Source of the DNA: Axinella damicornis
Taxonomy: Eukaryota; Porifera; Demospongiae; Axinellida; Axinellidae
Direction: 5' to 3'
Assembly: GCA_963931865.1 (NCBI GenBank)
Contig: OZ007516.1
Coordinates: 4,933,897-4,997,896, forward strand
DNA: 64,000 nucleotides
Shown here: positions 22,851 to 34,962 of the stretch, piece by piece
How the letters are laid out: every line of letters starts with the position of its first letter
Position numbering within the stretch: the first letter of the stretch is position 1
The notes under the pieces: generated by a model
What the model was told of the DNA's origin: nothing
Seen by the model: the letters and a program-made list of their open reading frames with translations, nothing else
Databases searched by the model: none
Program-made: the position numbers and the translations under genes

Positions 22851-23460
22851 AAGCAGCCGAGACTAGCTCAGTAAGTGACAAAATGTTTCTACAGATCAGA
22901 GCCATAGCCGCAAGATCTGAAGTGGTCAGGTTGAACAGCAGTGTTGGCTTACTGGCAGTGCGAAGAAATGCGCGCGAAGCGCGCAGCTGTAGGGGGGTCT
23001 GGGGGTAATTTTGGGTTTTTGGCCTTCTGAGATGGTTTCTGATGGGTAAGAATGTGGCGGCCGGGGTCTGTATAGACTCCTCAGCTGTGGGCACAGTGCT
23101 TGCTATATAGCTGGAGCATGGATATCTATGGCTACAGTGACACGTCGCATGCAGACTCAGCGCTTCCTGTTATGTACTGCAGGAACGACCAGCTCGCTAG
23201 CTATTAAACCACTGGCTCTGTGCGGAGCACAGCACAGGTTTGGCTTACCAAAGTTCGCTTGGGAAACTCAAAGTTCTTGGGACGATGGGGCTCATCAGGA
23301 AGACTAGGAAGTGACAGTTTCAAGCTATTCGTAGCCATCGGTCTGCCACGCGCGCCGCGTATGTGCAATAATTCCCTCAAAAGTGGTCCGGTTGAAACCG
23401 GATCAACTGTACCGGCGGCTACGGCCCTGCAGATCAATCTGATCGGGGTCCAGTGTCATC
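22851..23460. other. Right flank of the hAT fragment
   Basis: 22855-22925 is inverted-similar to 24410-24480 (both encode (L)I(C/S)RNIL(S/A)LTE(L/V)VSAA), so the hAT remnant and the minisatellite region are probably parts of one rearranged element. No independent gene. Confidence 0.4.
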
Positions 23461-23464
23461 TCCG

Positions 23465-24130
23465 GCCTAGATTGTGTCCGGTGGACGTGATCCACTAGCT
23501 GATTATGTCCGGTCGGGCGCAATCCGCTAGCGGATTGCGTCCCGGATTAGCGGAAACGGTTCGGATTCACGGATTCTGGTCCGTTCAACCGTCCCACGAG
23601 CTGCCTGACATTCGGAGGCACGAGAGCTAGCCTGATGGGGATTTGCATGCACAGGCTCGTGCTTCCCTGGATGAATTCATTTGCCACCTACTCAGTCAAG
23701 TGCCATGCACGTTGGAAAACTCTCCTGGACTGTTCAGTTGGAGCCACCAACAGAAGAGAACTGCAATTGTAGTTCTTGTAGGTAGCTGAGTGAGTGTTAT
23801 AGCATGACTATGCCTAGGTCTTGCCGAGTCAATCCGTTCAAGACAATTATTAAGTGACAGTGTAAGGGAGGACACCATCTGCGCTAGCTGATAGTGTCTG
23901 GGCGGACATCATACGCTAGCAGATAGTGTCCGGGCGGACACCATCCGCTAGCAGATGAGTCCAGGCGGACACCATCCACTAGCAGATGGAGTCCGAGTGG
24001 ACACCATCCGCTAGCAGATAGTGTCCGGGCGGACACCATCCGCTAGCAGATGGAGTCCGGGTGGACACCATCCACTAGCAGATGGAGTCCGGGCGGACAC
24101 CATCCGCTAGCAGTTACCGTCCGTACTCTG
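23465..24130. repeat. Minisatellite of 31-32-bp hairpin units
   Basis: Units GCGGACACCATCCGCTAGCA-GATAGTGTCCGG recur about nine times in 23885-24120, more diverged copies back to 23465. Each unit is a near-palindrome centred on GCTAGC. Confidence 0.9.
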
Positions 24131-24225
24131 GATGCTATCCGTGAAAGCGGACATAATCTGCTAACATATCGGGTCTGGGGCGGACACTGTCTGCGGCTGG
24201 ACGCGTTCCACTGTGACACCGGAAA

Positions 24226-24394
24226 ATATTGGCCTCCAATAAAAATACGGACGCCAAACGCAGCGAAGATACAATACTTAGGGTAGATTAGGGCCAGGAC
24301 AGGCATCCATTCCTCTTTTGAAGCCTGCCTTGACCCTAATCTACCCTATCTTCACTGCGTTTGGCGTCCATGTTTTATTGGAGGTGAATATTTG
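24226..24394. repeat. Inverted repeat, about 75-bp arms
   Basis: From 'TATTGGCCTCCAATAAAAAT' through 'GGACGCCAAACGCAG' and 'AGGGTAGATTAGGG' to the mirror set 'CCCTAATCTACCCT', 'CTGCGTTTGGCGTCC', 'TTTTATTGGAGGTGAATA'. Confidence 0.85.
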
Positions 24395-25690
24395 CCTGAC
24401 TCCCGATCAGTATGGTCCATGCAGATTGATCTCAAGAAATATTTTGGCACTTACCGAGGTAGTCTCGGCTGCTTTGTGGTGGAAAGTTCATCCACGCTGC
24501 TCGAGTCCGAGTCAACAGCCTAGCCCGTTCGTCCATCGTGTGTGCAAGTGGGTAGTAAACTTCAGTTTCCCGTTTCTGTTCCCGTTCCCGCTTCCGCCCC
24601 ATTTCCCGTTCCCTGCTTTCCAGTTGCCCCATGGGGAGGACAGGCATGCCCTTGAACAGTATTTAGTGAGAGCTGATGTATATGTCATACTTCAGTAGCT
24701 ACCCACTAATATCCACTACATTCTTTGAAATAGCAATGGTAGGATGGTCATGCAACTGTCATACTTCTCTTTGTATTCGTGCATGTGACCCAACAGTGCC
24801 ATGTGCATATGCCAACACAATACGGAATTTACTTTACATGATCGGATACAATGCATAGGTAGTCTTGCGAAGAGCATCCACCCTCCAAACAGGAGGGTGG
24901 GTGCTCTTTCAAGTGTTTCCACAATCAACCCTGAAAGAGTGCCTACCGGCTTTGTTTACATAGCAGCAAGCGTGTGTGCATGCTCTCAGCATGTCAACAT
25001 CGCTGGAGTCACTAGCACTGTCACTTTGTTCTTCATGCTCACTGTCATGCTCCCCACATCACCTTGGCCTCGTCCGAGGTCTTCATTATGAGGTCCATGC
25101 ATGTGAGCGGTTGAGGTCATCATTTCATGGCAAAGCCAACACACATAGACACCATAGAGGATACACAGACTCATAGAGCAAGCAAAGTTTCTTACCTCGG
25201 ATAGTCTACGTGTAGCGCTTTCTCAAATTCACAATTTTGTGGCATGAGGCTAATACCGCAAGGGTGGGTGTTCATTCAAGTAAACCTTGACCCTGTGTAT
25301 ACAGTGGGGGGTGAGTGCTCTTCACGAGACTACAGTATAGTTGTATTACCTCCCCAAATTCCTGGGCTCAGTGGAGGACCCCAAACAAAGTATGTATATC
25401 AGCAGATAGTTGAGTGTTTTTAGAGATTGCCATGGTTGTTCAGTTATGAGCACTTTTGTCTTCCCTGTTGGGTACCATTGCTTACAGTGTGGGTGTTCAT
25501 CTACCGGAATCAATCCGGGTTGTTTGACAGTATGCATGTGATGTCAGGTCAGGTTATTTGGGCAAAGCTGTAAGCTAGCCACCTATAGCTACGTATATAG
25601 GCAGCCTGGGAATGAGGCTAGCTGTATATGAGCTGGGGAAGCAATCAGAGTCGATCTGGTGAAGTATCACAAGGTGAGAGTGGATCCCAA
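24395..25690. other. Gene A intron 4, right part
   Basis: No gene supported. Holds a 16-bp hairpin at 24873-24908 (GAGCATCCACCCTCC / GGAGGGTGGGTGCTC) and a right half of a TAGCCTCG-family end at 25602-25621 (GCCTGGGAATGAGGCTA). Confidence 0.4.
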
Positions 25691-25698
25691 AGACCTGT

Positions 25699-26752
25699 CT
25701 TGCCATGGCCGGAGTTGAGGGGGGGGGGGGGGGGTTCAAGGGGTTCTGGGTAGGCCAAAATAATCATCTAGCTTCACAAACTCTACCGTTTCTTTGTAAG
25801 TAGTTTACTAGTCATAGAGAAATCACCGTCGTTGGAACAAAGCTGAGTTTCTGCAGCATGCGCACCTGCACAGCCGCCTAGCGCTGGCTGAGCACATCGC
25901 AATCGATCACGGTAGTTAATTAACCCTTTAAGCCCCATTGACGCCTAAAGACATCATTTAGACCCTATGCACTTGTAGGGCTTCTTGTCAGTCCAAAAAG
26001 TGACCTAAAAGGCTTCAGAGGCTGGGGGCAATTTTTGATTTCAATGAGATTCATTGACCCCAGGTTTTTTTGCTTTTAGTGATATTCATAGACCCTACCG
26101 AAGGCCTCAAGACAACATGCAGAATGATGGTGTATCAGCAGCCAGATCTGGCCCCAGTTTGGGGAGATCATGGGTGAGAATCCGGCAGACATCCACCTTT
26201 GACCTCTGATTGCTGGGCTAGTGGGGGTCATGAATATCATTAACGGTATTGCCAGAGGGGACTCCCCATGTGTACGAGTCCCACCAAGTCTGGCCGCTGA
26301 GGAGCAAATGCTGTGGGAGAGGAGCACCTACGAAGGTGGTGTGCGCTGAATGCATGAAAATATGCTGTCTTGGTGGGAAGAATTCGATAGTTAAAGGGTT
26401 AACTTAAAGACTCACATGATGGAACAACAGAAACATACGTACGTGTCATGTCAACATCACGTCACGTTCACGTATGCACGCGCTCGCCATTACACTTGTA
26501 AGCTTGTATGCAGAGTAGCACATAGCACTGTGAGTGAGATGGTCACAGATTGCCAGAAGCAGTGGCAGTGCAAAGCGGTGAAGGTGCTACGAGAGCTCAT
26601 CTAGGTCACTGAAAAACGAGCATGAAAAAAAATTTCCGCGCTTCGCGCAGATTGGATCAATCAACACTACACACCTCTGTTCACTGCCTTCATCAGTGCC
26701 CATACTGAACCCACGTCCTGGAAATCTTGCCTGTGGGCCTGCCCGTGGTACA
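25699..26752 (-). mobile_element. hAT-like 5-bp-TSD family copy, interrupted
   Basis: In reverse it follows the 32112-32620 copy: terminal AGGCCCACAGGCAAGATTTCCAGGA, 'GAAGGCAGTGAACAGAGGTG', 'GCGCGAAGCGCGGAAA', 'GGGCTCTCGTAGCACC'-type segment, then 'TTACAAAGAAACGGTAGAG' and the G run near the other end (25717-25733). A piggyBac-like MITE sits inside at 25924-26398. Confidence 0.65.
25924..26398 (-). mobile_element. piggyBac-like MITE (copy 1)
   Basis: CCCTTTAAGCCCCATTGACG... to AAAGGG, flanked by TTAA on both sides (25920-25923, 26399-26402). Same family as 34963-35537 and 39600-40199, opposite orientation and shorter. TTAA duplication with CCC-type ends is the piggyBac signature; no transposase inside. 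Confidence 0.85.
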
Positions 26753-26869
26753 TATATAGCCTTAATTTGTATTCATTTACTGGCAATGGAATTAAGTTAA
26801 GGCATAGGTGCTTCCTGCCCTCCGAAGCACATGTATACACACAATTATCATACACCTACGTTTGAATAA

Positions 26870-27545
26870 TGTACAGCAGTCAATGGAAAAGCCTGGTACG
26901 CAAGCGCAGTTGATAAAAACCCGTATTTTGTACTGTAGGTCACGTGAAAAATCCGTATTAGTACTGTTGGTCACGCGAGAAATCCGTATTATGTACACTA
27001 AGTCACGTGCGCTACAGCAACTCTGTGATAGTTTCGTGTCAGAGACTACCTGGACTAGCTGGTACTGACTACCTTTTGGGCTCCTGAAGAGGGCTGACTT
27101 ATATCTCGATACTTCCGGAAGTCGAGGTTGAACTTGTTCGTATACTCCGTTTGAAATGGACCGCACAACTTCCCAGCGTGGACCGACCGTACAGCTGCCA
27201 GTTATCGGCGTGGCTCCGCCTTGGGCTTGGTACGCAGGCCTTCTCGCCCAAGCGTTTGAAGCTTGCCGTACTAACGCGAAGGGTTGGCAACCAGAAATGA
27301 AAATATTGTCGCCATGAGCAAGCTATGGTAACGCGCATTCGCTACGTTCATTGGTAGAGGAACGTGCAATGAAATTCCAGGTTTGTATGATAAAATCAGT
27401 ATCACCATAGTACCAAGCTATACCGGAAACATATCACTCGTTTGTCGCCTTCGGCATTGTTACTCGTGCTTCGCACTCGTAACAATACTACTGCAACAAA
27501 CTTGTGATATTTTCCGGTATAGCTTGGTACTATGGTGATACTTAT
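26870..27545 (-). repeat. 650-bp dispersed repeat, inverted copy of 16700-17345
   Basis: Same blocks in reverse, including 'GTGGCTCCGCCTTGGGCTTG' and 'GCAGGCCTTCTCGCCCAAGC', ending with the GTATAGCTTGGTACTATGGT motif. Confidence 0.75.
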
Positions 27546-27694
27546 ATATTCCTGCTACTTTTGGTGGCTCATATATATGCAAGTTCTTAATGTGGCTAAC
27601 CAAGTAACTTGTATGACTTTGTCATTGCATGATATATATCAATTAGTGTGCCTAACTACGTAACTTGTACATATGGTTTTTCATTGTGTAATAG

Positions 27695-28156
27695 AACCAA
27701 CGAAATTGCTGCAAATCGACACTAGTGGAGCTGCCCACACTCCTCCGATCCATGAAGACCCACCAGGAGTTCCACTCTATCATGTGCCTGTCAATGAGGT
27801 AGCAAATCTCGAACCTGGAGACCACATACTCTATAGAGTATCTAGGGAGCCACATCGAGCGTGCTACAGAAGTGCTCTGGTGCTGAAAGGAGAGGAGACA
27901 AGAATTCATGTGGTCATGAACAGCAGTGATGGTGTCAAGGAAGAATGGCTCGACTCTTCTAAAAACCTCTATGTAGTCAAGTACTCACACTGCTTCTCTG
28001 GTGGTGAAGCTGTTGATCGTGCAAGGCAGCGACTTGAGTGGACAGAAAATCGTTATCACTGTTTGTATAACAACAGCCATCACTTTGTAACACTGGTGAA
28101 GACAGGCAGAGAAAATCCATTGACTGAAATTATTGAGAGCCTGGTGCACCAGGGAG
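27695..28156 (+). CDS. Gene A exon 5: LRAT-like module 1 (Cys lost)
   Basis: Acceptor TTGTGTAATAG, donor GTATGT after 28156, phases 1 to 1. After a linker with HEDPPGVPLYHVPV the module runs LEPGDHILYRV ... VVKYSHCFSGGEAVDRARQR ... NNSHHFVTLVKTG. In LRAT/HRASLS enzymes the corresponding box is NCEHF, whose Cys is the nucleophile; here it is NNSHHF, so Ser replaces Cys and this module should be inactive in the usual chemistry. Gene B's homologous exon starts at 63924 (EDPPGVPLYHVPIGEV). Frame stays open for 154 codons. Confidence 0.8.
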
Positions 28157-29274
28157 GTATGTTTAATCCTCATACATCTTTAGGTTAAGGTGCAATGACA
28201 GGTCAACCTTGCAAAGTGCGCACTGAATATGAGATTCATACAAAACCTTTGTGTAAACAACTGCTATATATAAGGTACAGTCCTTGTGTTGTTCTTTGTT
28301 GTGGCCTCAAAAAGATTTTATACCCTTGACAGGAAACCTTACTCGCATGCGTAAACACATACTGTAGCTACATCTGGAAATTTCGTGGGTTTTTTCGCGT
28401 CATTATATTTATTTTCGTGGACTGTATTAGCTACCCACAACATGCTTTTTTTATGGCAACTTATCTGACACATCAATGGAAAGGTGGAGCCTGTCGAAAC
28501 TACCGTAGACTCCGGTAATTAGGCACATATCGTTTATTAAGTGCATACATTTATTAGGCACATACCTCCTTCCTGGTACACGTCCATACACAGCTAAATA
28601 ATAGGATACACATTTGGGTACACAAAAAACACAAGAAAGATCAGAAAGTGAGAACTACGATGGCCTCAAGAACCAGCTACTGCACGTCGGTCATATGGCA
28701 CACCATCCATAACAGAAATGTCACGTCGACCTGTGACATCGTGCAGATCCCCTTTGCATGCACAATGTTGAGTCCTAGTCTCTCCCAATGTCGAGTCCTA
28801 GTCTCTCTCATGACGTGGTAGACTCTCACGACGTGGTACGCTCTCACAACGTGGTTGACTCTTACAACCTATTCGTGGAGGTCCTGATGGCCACAAATCG
28901 CGCTCTCTTCTCGAACAGTGGTCGCTGAATGCATAATCAATACAAGTAATCAAAAACATTAAAAAATGTAAAACAAGGTAGGGATGATCACACAAAACAG
29001 TGAAGTATACAATCCCCCCTACAGAGATCTTTTTCCATATAATGAAGAAAGATATGTAGGGGGGATTGTATACTTTCATGTAGTGATGGATTTTGCAACT
29101 GCAAGCCAAAGTTGGAATGGGCCAAAGGGTGTTTCAATTCAGATACACTTGACTACTTAATCATAAGCAAAGGGCCAAAGACACTAATAGCTATGTACTC
29201 CTGGCATCAAATGTTGGGGTTGTTCAGCTATGTCATGGCTTTCATTGTGATATTATAATGTAATCCATACACAG
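28157..29274. other. Gene A intron 5
   Basis: Contains a foldback remnant (28970-29070, inverted 'AATCCCCCCTACA' and 'TGTAGGGGGGATTGTATACT') related to 18838-19112. No other coding sequence seen. Confidence 0.5.
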
Positions 29275-31121
29275 ATACCGTTCATGATCAGTGGACACCA
29301 GTGCTCACAAAAGTTGAAGTCTCCAACTTGAGCGACGTGTGTGAAGGTGATCACATCATGACTGGTACACAGCACTTCCTCGTCGCTTGCACTGACATTG
29401 CACAAAACACATTCACTGGCTACACACTTGAGGAAGGAAAAGCTGTCAAAAAGGAGCGTTGTGAATGGAAGCAAAATGCGTACAATATCTGTATTAAGTA
29501 TGAGGAGTCGTTCCCCTCAAGCAAAGCGCTCGAAAATGCTGAATTAGCTGTGTGCCCTGACAGCAGTGACAAGGTCATTAAAAAGTGGTCTGACAAGGCT
29601 AAGGCTGCTATACGATTGTCTGACAGTGAGACGTTTGTTGTAAAAATGAAGACAGGAAGGAAGCGCTCATTCAATGATTGCTGCCTCTTCAGTGAAAAGA
29701 ATGAATTTAGCTCAACAAAAATAACTCCTGAAATAGCACTTGACGAGGGAGACCATGTTGTGGTGAAGGATGAAAATGGCAGCTACCAGTCTGTACTAGT
29801 GATCAAGCACCGTCGAGGAAATGAACTCTTAGTCATTCCTGATCTGACTTCTGCAGAACAATATGGCACCCTTGACATCGAGAAGTATACGGAAGTATAT
29901 CGTATCAATTATAAGCAAAGCCTACCAGTTGATGATGTTTTTCAGAGAGTTACGAGCAAGAGGGGTCATGAGGCCCTTCAAGCTTGCGGAAGTGGATCAA
30001 GCCAATTTGTATCATGGGCAAAAACTGGAAAGAAAGAGGTTATAAATGTTTTACAACTGAAGCAACAAATTGCTCAGGTGGACCCGCTACAACGTGAAAA
30101 AATTCTTTGTGTTGATGAAATAAGGGTAGGAGATCACCTAATTAAAGAATATCTCACACACAAGTGGCACTTCATGATCACTGAACCCCGCAAGCCTGGT
30201 TCATCCCAGTTTAAGACTATTTACAGTAACAGTTATGATAATCGTATATCAGAGACGACGGAGACTCTTGACCCCACCAAGGATGTCATCTATCGAATTA
30301 TTTATCCTGAATCTCTCCCAGTTGCAACAGCTATCAAGAGAGCTAGGTCAATAGGGCACACAAAAAAGATCCCTTTCATAGAACGTGTGTGGTTCATACC
30401 ATGGGCAAAGACTGGTTCTGATAAGGGAATTGAAATTGACTTACTTCTCAACAACGCCATGCCAGCATCAAAAAGTCGCATCTGCACCTTTGCCCAGCTC
30501 AATCCAGGGGATTACCTTGTTGAAGAAACCAGACCATTGCACCACTACCTTGTGACTGAGGTACAGTCACCCACCTGCTGCGTAGTTATTGAAAGTTGGG
30601 AACGGAGAGTAACCAAAAGTACGCTTACCCTCAGGAAGAACCACTACTATCGCATCAACTACAATGATGGTGCTTGTATTCCCCCACATCAGGCTATAGC
30701 TAAGGCACAAGAACTAGTCGGAAAGGTCACCATCACTCATTTAAAATACGTTCGCTGGACATTTGTGAACTATCTAAAAACTGGCAATGCCACAGCCATT
30801 AAAATTGATGCTCTTCAGGACGACCGTATTTTGCTACGCAGAGAGAGGGTTGAGTCTACTTTACAACTTCGACCAGGTGATCGTATAGAGCGTCCGGTGC
30901 CAAATACTTTGGGGGCAGCATACCATCACATGATGGTCATTGAAGCTCCTGCTGATGAACAAAAATGTAAAGTTATCCATTTTCACAAAGAGAAGCTTCA
31001 GCTACTTGTCGGAAAAGAAGAGATTGACATCGTTGAACAAGGAGACAATTTCTTCAGAATCAAGTACACTGAGCGACATGAACCAGAAGGGGGCATTGAG
31101 TATTTGTGGGAGTGTGTTCAG
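29275..31121 (+). CDS. Gene A exon 6: LRAT-like modules 2-6
   Basis: A 1,847-nt exon open throughout; acceptor CATACACAG, donor GTAATA after CAG at 31121, phases 1 to 0. It encodes five modules, each starting with a GD(H/Y/R) box (CEGDHIM, DEGDHVV, RVGDHLI, NPGDYLV, RPGDRIE), then a His-containing beta strand, (Y/F)RI.Y, an (A)I.RA helix and, in modules 2-5, a closing (F)V..(W/M).KTG. The nucleophile Cys box is gone in modules 2-5 (SDSETFV, SGSSQFV, RVWFIPW, VRWTFVNY). Module 6 keeps YHHMMVIE and VIHF but stops before its Cys box, which lies in exon 8. The true start is the acceptor, not any internal start codon. Confidence 0.85.
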
Positions 31122-31400
31122 GTAATAAAGTAAGGACTTACAAAACGTTTTGTTATAGGCCTTCATACCAAACCTATGATTAGTATAGCTGCATGGAAAT
31201 GCATTAATATTGCTACACATCGTGCTTTAGCTTTCAACATGTGCTTAGGCTATAGCTACATAGTTAACGTATTGGAACAACCATTGCACTCTCTAGCTTA
31301 ATTAGCAGGTGCATATACTACTAGACTCTAAGAATTTAGTCATTGAAAGAATTATTATGGTCGTACATTTCCTCACTTCTTGTCACCCCACCCACTTTAG

Positions 31401-31430
31401 GCTGTGGAACAACAAAGCATGCTGAAGAAG
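31401..31430 (+). CDS. Gene A microexon 7a (30 nt)
   Basis: CCACCCACTTTAG acceptor and GTAAAA donor enclose 30 nt in phase 0, reading AVEQQSMLKK. A paralogous microexon at 33178-33207 with matching intron flanks supports it. Confidence 0.5.
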
Positions 31431-31484
31431 GTAAAATAGATGGGTCATAGAAATTCTACCATAATTTTGCTAGTATACTCTATT

Positions 31485-31966
31485 ACACTCCTGGTATAGG
31501 AAAAATTGTGCCGCGTAAATAAATAATGTTTGACTGCTTAGGATTGGCCTACAAAGATTCTGACTACACCGCCGTGATCGCTATCATGCAGTGACCCAAA
31601 TAGTTGGTGCTGAAATTCACCTTGGTGGTGGAGATATGAGCGGTTTTGTCTCACCATTGGCTGCCATTGCTCGAGCGCTCTCTCCGACTTCCGGTGGCAG
31701 TACCGTTCTTAGGAATTTTAGGCACACAAAAATTCTGACCACACGACCGTGATCACTGTCGTTCACCGACGCTTACATGCCGAAATTCACCGTGCTGGTG
31801 AAGGTGTTAGCGCTGTAACAATTTCTTATCTTCCCTTGGCCGCCATTGCTAGCGATCGACTGAGCATGGTTGCCACATGGCATGTGCGTTATTTGGAATG
31901 AGCGCAATACATAGCTTGCGCTACCAGAAAGTTGCAACCGGTTGCAACGGCTGCTACCAGGAGTGT
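31485..31966 (+). mobile_element. CACTCCTGGTA-TIR dispersed element
   Basis: ACACTCCTGGTA at the left and TACCAGGAGTGT at the right. Interior shared with 48501-49158 and 49159-49756 ('CAAAGATTCTGACTACACC', 'TCACCTTGGTGGTG', 'TTCACCGTGCTGG', 'CAACCGG(G)GTTGCAACG'). Confidence 0.75.
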
Positions 31967-32111
31967 GGTTGCCCCGTAGTAATTTATAATAGACAGGAGT
32001 GAAGGTCATATCCAGTTTATAAACATAAGGCCTGAGGGCACATAGCGACACACACATGCGGTACAGGGTCTGTCTACAATAGTGCATTTAATATGATTAG
32101 TAGTGAAATAG

Positions 32112-32575
32112 CAGGCCCGTAGGCAGGATTTCCAGGACGGGGGTTCGGTATGGGCACTGCTGAAGGCAGTGAACAGAGGTGCGTATAGCTACTATATAGC
32201 ACTGAAAAAAAATTTCACAATCATTTTTCAGTGACCTAGATGGGCTCTCGTAGCACCTTCACCGCTTTGCACTGCACTGCCACTGCTTCTGGTTTGCTTG
32301 CAATCTGTGACCATATCATCATTACCGCTCTATTATCTATGGTCTCACTCACAGTGCTACTCTGCATACAAGTGTAATGACGAGCACGTGCGTACGTGAA
32401 CGTGACGTGATGTTGACACGTACAACAGGTGCGTACGCTGCAGAAACTCTGCTTTGTTCTGACGACGGTAATTTCTCTATGGCTAGTCGACTACTTACAA
32501 AGAAACGGTAGAGTTTGTGAACCTATAGATGCTGTATAATTTTATTTTGGCCTGCCCAGAAGGGGGGTTCGTGCG

Positions 32576-32609
<34 letters not shown>

Positions 32610-32620
32610 CTATGGGCCTG
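32112..32620 (+). mobile_element. hAT-like MITE with 5-bp duplication
   Basis: Ends CAGGCCCGTAGGCAGG and CCTCCCTATGGGCCTG form imperfect inverted repeats; AATAG flanks both sides (32107-32111, 32621-32625). Right half ends in a C run of about 29. Same internal blocks as the 49794 element. Confidence 0.75.
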
Positions 32621-32990
32621 AATAGGTAACAATATAATATCTGTTAGTAAGCTGATGGCTTTCTATCATTTATATAGCCACCTACGTAGCTAGCATGAAA
32701 GTGAGCATTCATTAATGTACAGCTAGCAGCCCAACCCTCCAGAAGCAAAGCAAGTGAAGACGCATGTCCACTTACATAGTAACTGAGGATAAACTTCGTT
32801 TTGGTACATCACCGAGACAAGAAATACAAAATGAGGATCACAGGCATAATTATGTTAAGCGTAGACTTCATCTACATAACTATGCTTTCCGCTTACTCAT
32901 CACTTCTCAACAAGTTTTGATGTAGCTACAGACCATCGTTGACAACAGACACAAAGTAACATGTAAAACAAAAAATATATACTGCATACT

Positions 32991-33092
32991 TAGCCTCATT
33001 CCCAGTCCCATGCCCAGCTTTTCGTCGCTTTCAGTACGGTTACCGTACTGCAAGCAACGAAAAGCTAGGCGTGGGACTGGGAACGAGGCTTA
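32991..33092. mobile_element. Foldback element, TAGCCTCG family, exact 10-bp flanking repeat
   Basis: TAGCCTCATTCCCAGTCCCA left, inverted right; hairpin loop around GTACGGTTACCGTAC. ACTGCATACT is repeated exactly at 32981-32990 and 33093-33102. Confidence 0.85.
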
Positions 33093-33177
33093 ACTGCATA
33101 CTATAGGCTCTAATTGAAATGCAACACATAATTATGGTTGTGCATTTCCTCACTCTTTGCCACCCCACCCATTTTAG

Positions 33178-33207
33178 CCGACGGAAAAGCAAAGAATGTC
33201 GAAGAAG
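33178..33207 (+). CDS. Gene A microexon 7b (30 nt), paralogue of 7a
   Basis: ACCCATTTTAG acceptor, GTAAAC donor, phase 0; reads PTEKQRMSKK. The flanking introns match 7a: 'TGCATTTCCTCACT(T)CTT', 'CACCCCACCCA(C)TTTAG', 'GGGTCATAGA', 'TTCTACCATAATT'. The duplication covers roughly 31345-32090 against 33115-33570. Confidence 0.5.
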
Positions 33208-33842
33208 GTAAACTATAGAATGGGTCATAGAGTTCTACCATAATTATAATATAATACTGTGTCACTCTGGTGATGTGTACAGACATGGGTGAAGTTTGTA
33301 TCCAATTTATAAGCACAAGGCCTGAGGGTACAAAGCGCCCAGAGGCTGAGTGTTTATGAGTAGGAGGTAGTTCAGACCTAAGATCCGAGGAGAATAAACT
33401 ACTGACACAGGGCCAATTTGTACCATGGTGCATTTGATAAGTGTAACTTGTAAAACGAAATTCAAGTTGTACCCATGTCTGTGGACAACAGACATTACTG
33501 ACAATGATGAGAGTGCTGCTGTCCAGTGGCTCACAAGTTGGTCAATCATAAGTGAAATGGGAGGCAAAACTATTTTACAGTGCTTATTCGACTAAAGTTT
33601 GACCCTATACAGGAAATTGAGCCAAAAATGGGGGCTGGGTGCTCTTTTCATGAAACTATGGTATTGTGCACTCAAAAATGTCAAAGAGGGAAAACTTGTG
33701 CAGTGCAAGAGCTCTAGCCACACTACAGGAGGATGGGTACCACACAGAACTTAGCAAGTGACTGCCTTTTTTCAGCTAAAGTGGTGGAGTTCACAAGTAC
33801 GTTCTGCATTCTGTAGCATAAGAATGCTGCGAAGTTAGTATA

Positions 33843-34385
33843 CTGTATTTCCGCGAATAGACGCCGCGGCGTTTATTTATTTCGTAGGCCATTTTGGTAC
33901 GGCGACTATTTGAGGGCGGCGTTTATTACTTTGGGCAGACGTACCCAGCTCCCCGTCAAAGTGTGTCGACAAGCTGGTGAGAAGGTATGGCTCTTACAAA
34001 AGTCGGCCGCGAAATGCACAAAACAACGTTAACAACTCACAATGGGCAAGATTCGGCAAGTGCCGTCCGCCGCCTGGAGCAGCGCTTTGATTAGACGTTG
34101 CTTTGCAACAAAGCGATACACATAGGACCAGGACGATGGTGAAGAAGATGCCTTCGCGGGAAAGGAGGGGGATGACGACGAGCTCAAGGAGACTGTCTTC
34201 TATGCACGACTGTTGGAAGACGTACAGAGTACTAAGTGTCCACGTATGTCATACTTTGTGCACGTGCTAACCCGCCGCGGCATTTATTCGAGGGCAGCGT
34301 CTATTTCACTCAGCACCTCCAATTGTGAGGCGTTTATTCGAGGGCGGCGTCTATTCGAGGGTGGCGTCTATTCGCGGAAATACAG
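33843..34385. mobile_element. MITE with CTGTATTTCCGCGAATAGAC ends
   Basis: Inverted termini TACTGTATTTCCGCGAATAG / CTATTCGCGGAAATACAGTA, interior 'CGAGGGCGGCGT(C/T)TATT' subrepeats. A TA duplication (mariner-like) is possible but cannot be told from the terminal TA itself. Related, decayed copy at 56110-56590. Confidence 0.75.
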
Positions 34386-34962
34386 TAGGTATTCTTCCAG
34401 GCTAGTTTAGTCTCGTGGGGCCAGACCCACACGGGAGGGAGGGTCTGGTCAAGTTGCAATGACACTCTTGTTCTGTGCAGTCAGCACTTAGACCATTGTT
34501 CAAGTACCTGTTAACCACCACTGTTTTTGATGATACTCGCGTAGTACAAGGTGTGAACTCAATAGCTTGAATCCGCAAAGCTCTACCACAGCCTTTATTG
34601 CATGCCCAATTAGCACCCCAGAGGTTTGCTGGGGTGTCTAAAACAAATGTTAATTGCATGCAGCTAACATTTAGATTCTGCTCAAAACTATAGCTACAAA
34701 CCTTTGGTTTGTAATGCTCTTGCATCTTCTCCGGTACAATCAGGATCTCAGAACACCCAAATGCAAGGAGCTCACACAGGAGATGGAGATGGAGAGGGTT
34801 GCAGTGGATGCCCCACAGGTGATCACATTTGAAATGATCAAGGCAGGCTGGACTGCCATCACAACATACTGTGCTGGTCAACATTACAAAATAGAGTGTA
34901 CTGCAATGGTATTGTAGAGAACCAATGATAAACAGCAGTTTCCGAATCACCTAATTATATAA

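Noticed and set aside
23885..24120. Regular repeats that could pass for a CRISPR array
   Set aside because: Units abut with no unique spacers, each unit is itself a hairpin, and the context is eukaryotic; it is a minisatellite.
24318..24698. 126-codon ORF on the plus strand
   Set aside because: Its middle is the inverted copy of hAT-associated sequence at 22855-22925; no protein family seen.
29301..31133. 610-codon ORF as a free-standing gene
   Set aside because: Its first codon is GTG within an exon; an acceptor at 29274 keeps phase with exon 5, and the donor at 31122 precedes the nominal stop.
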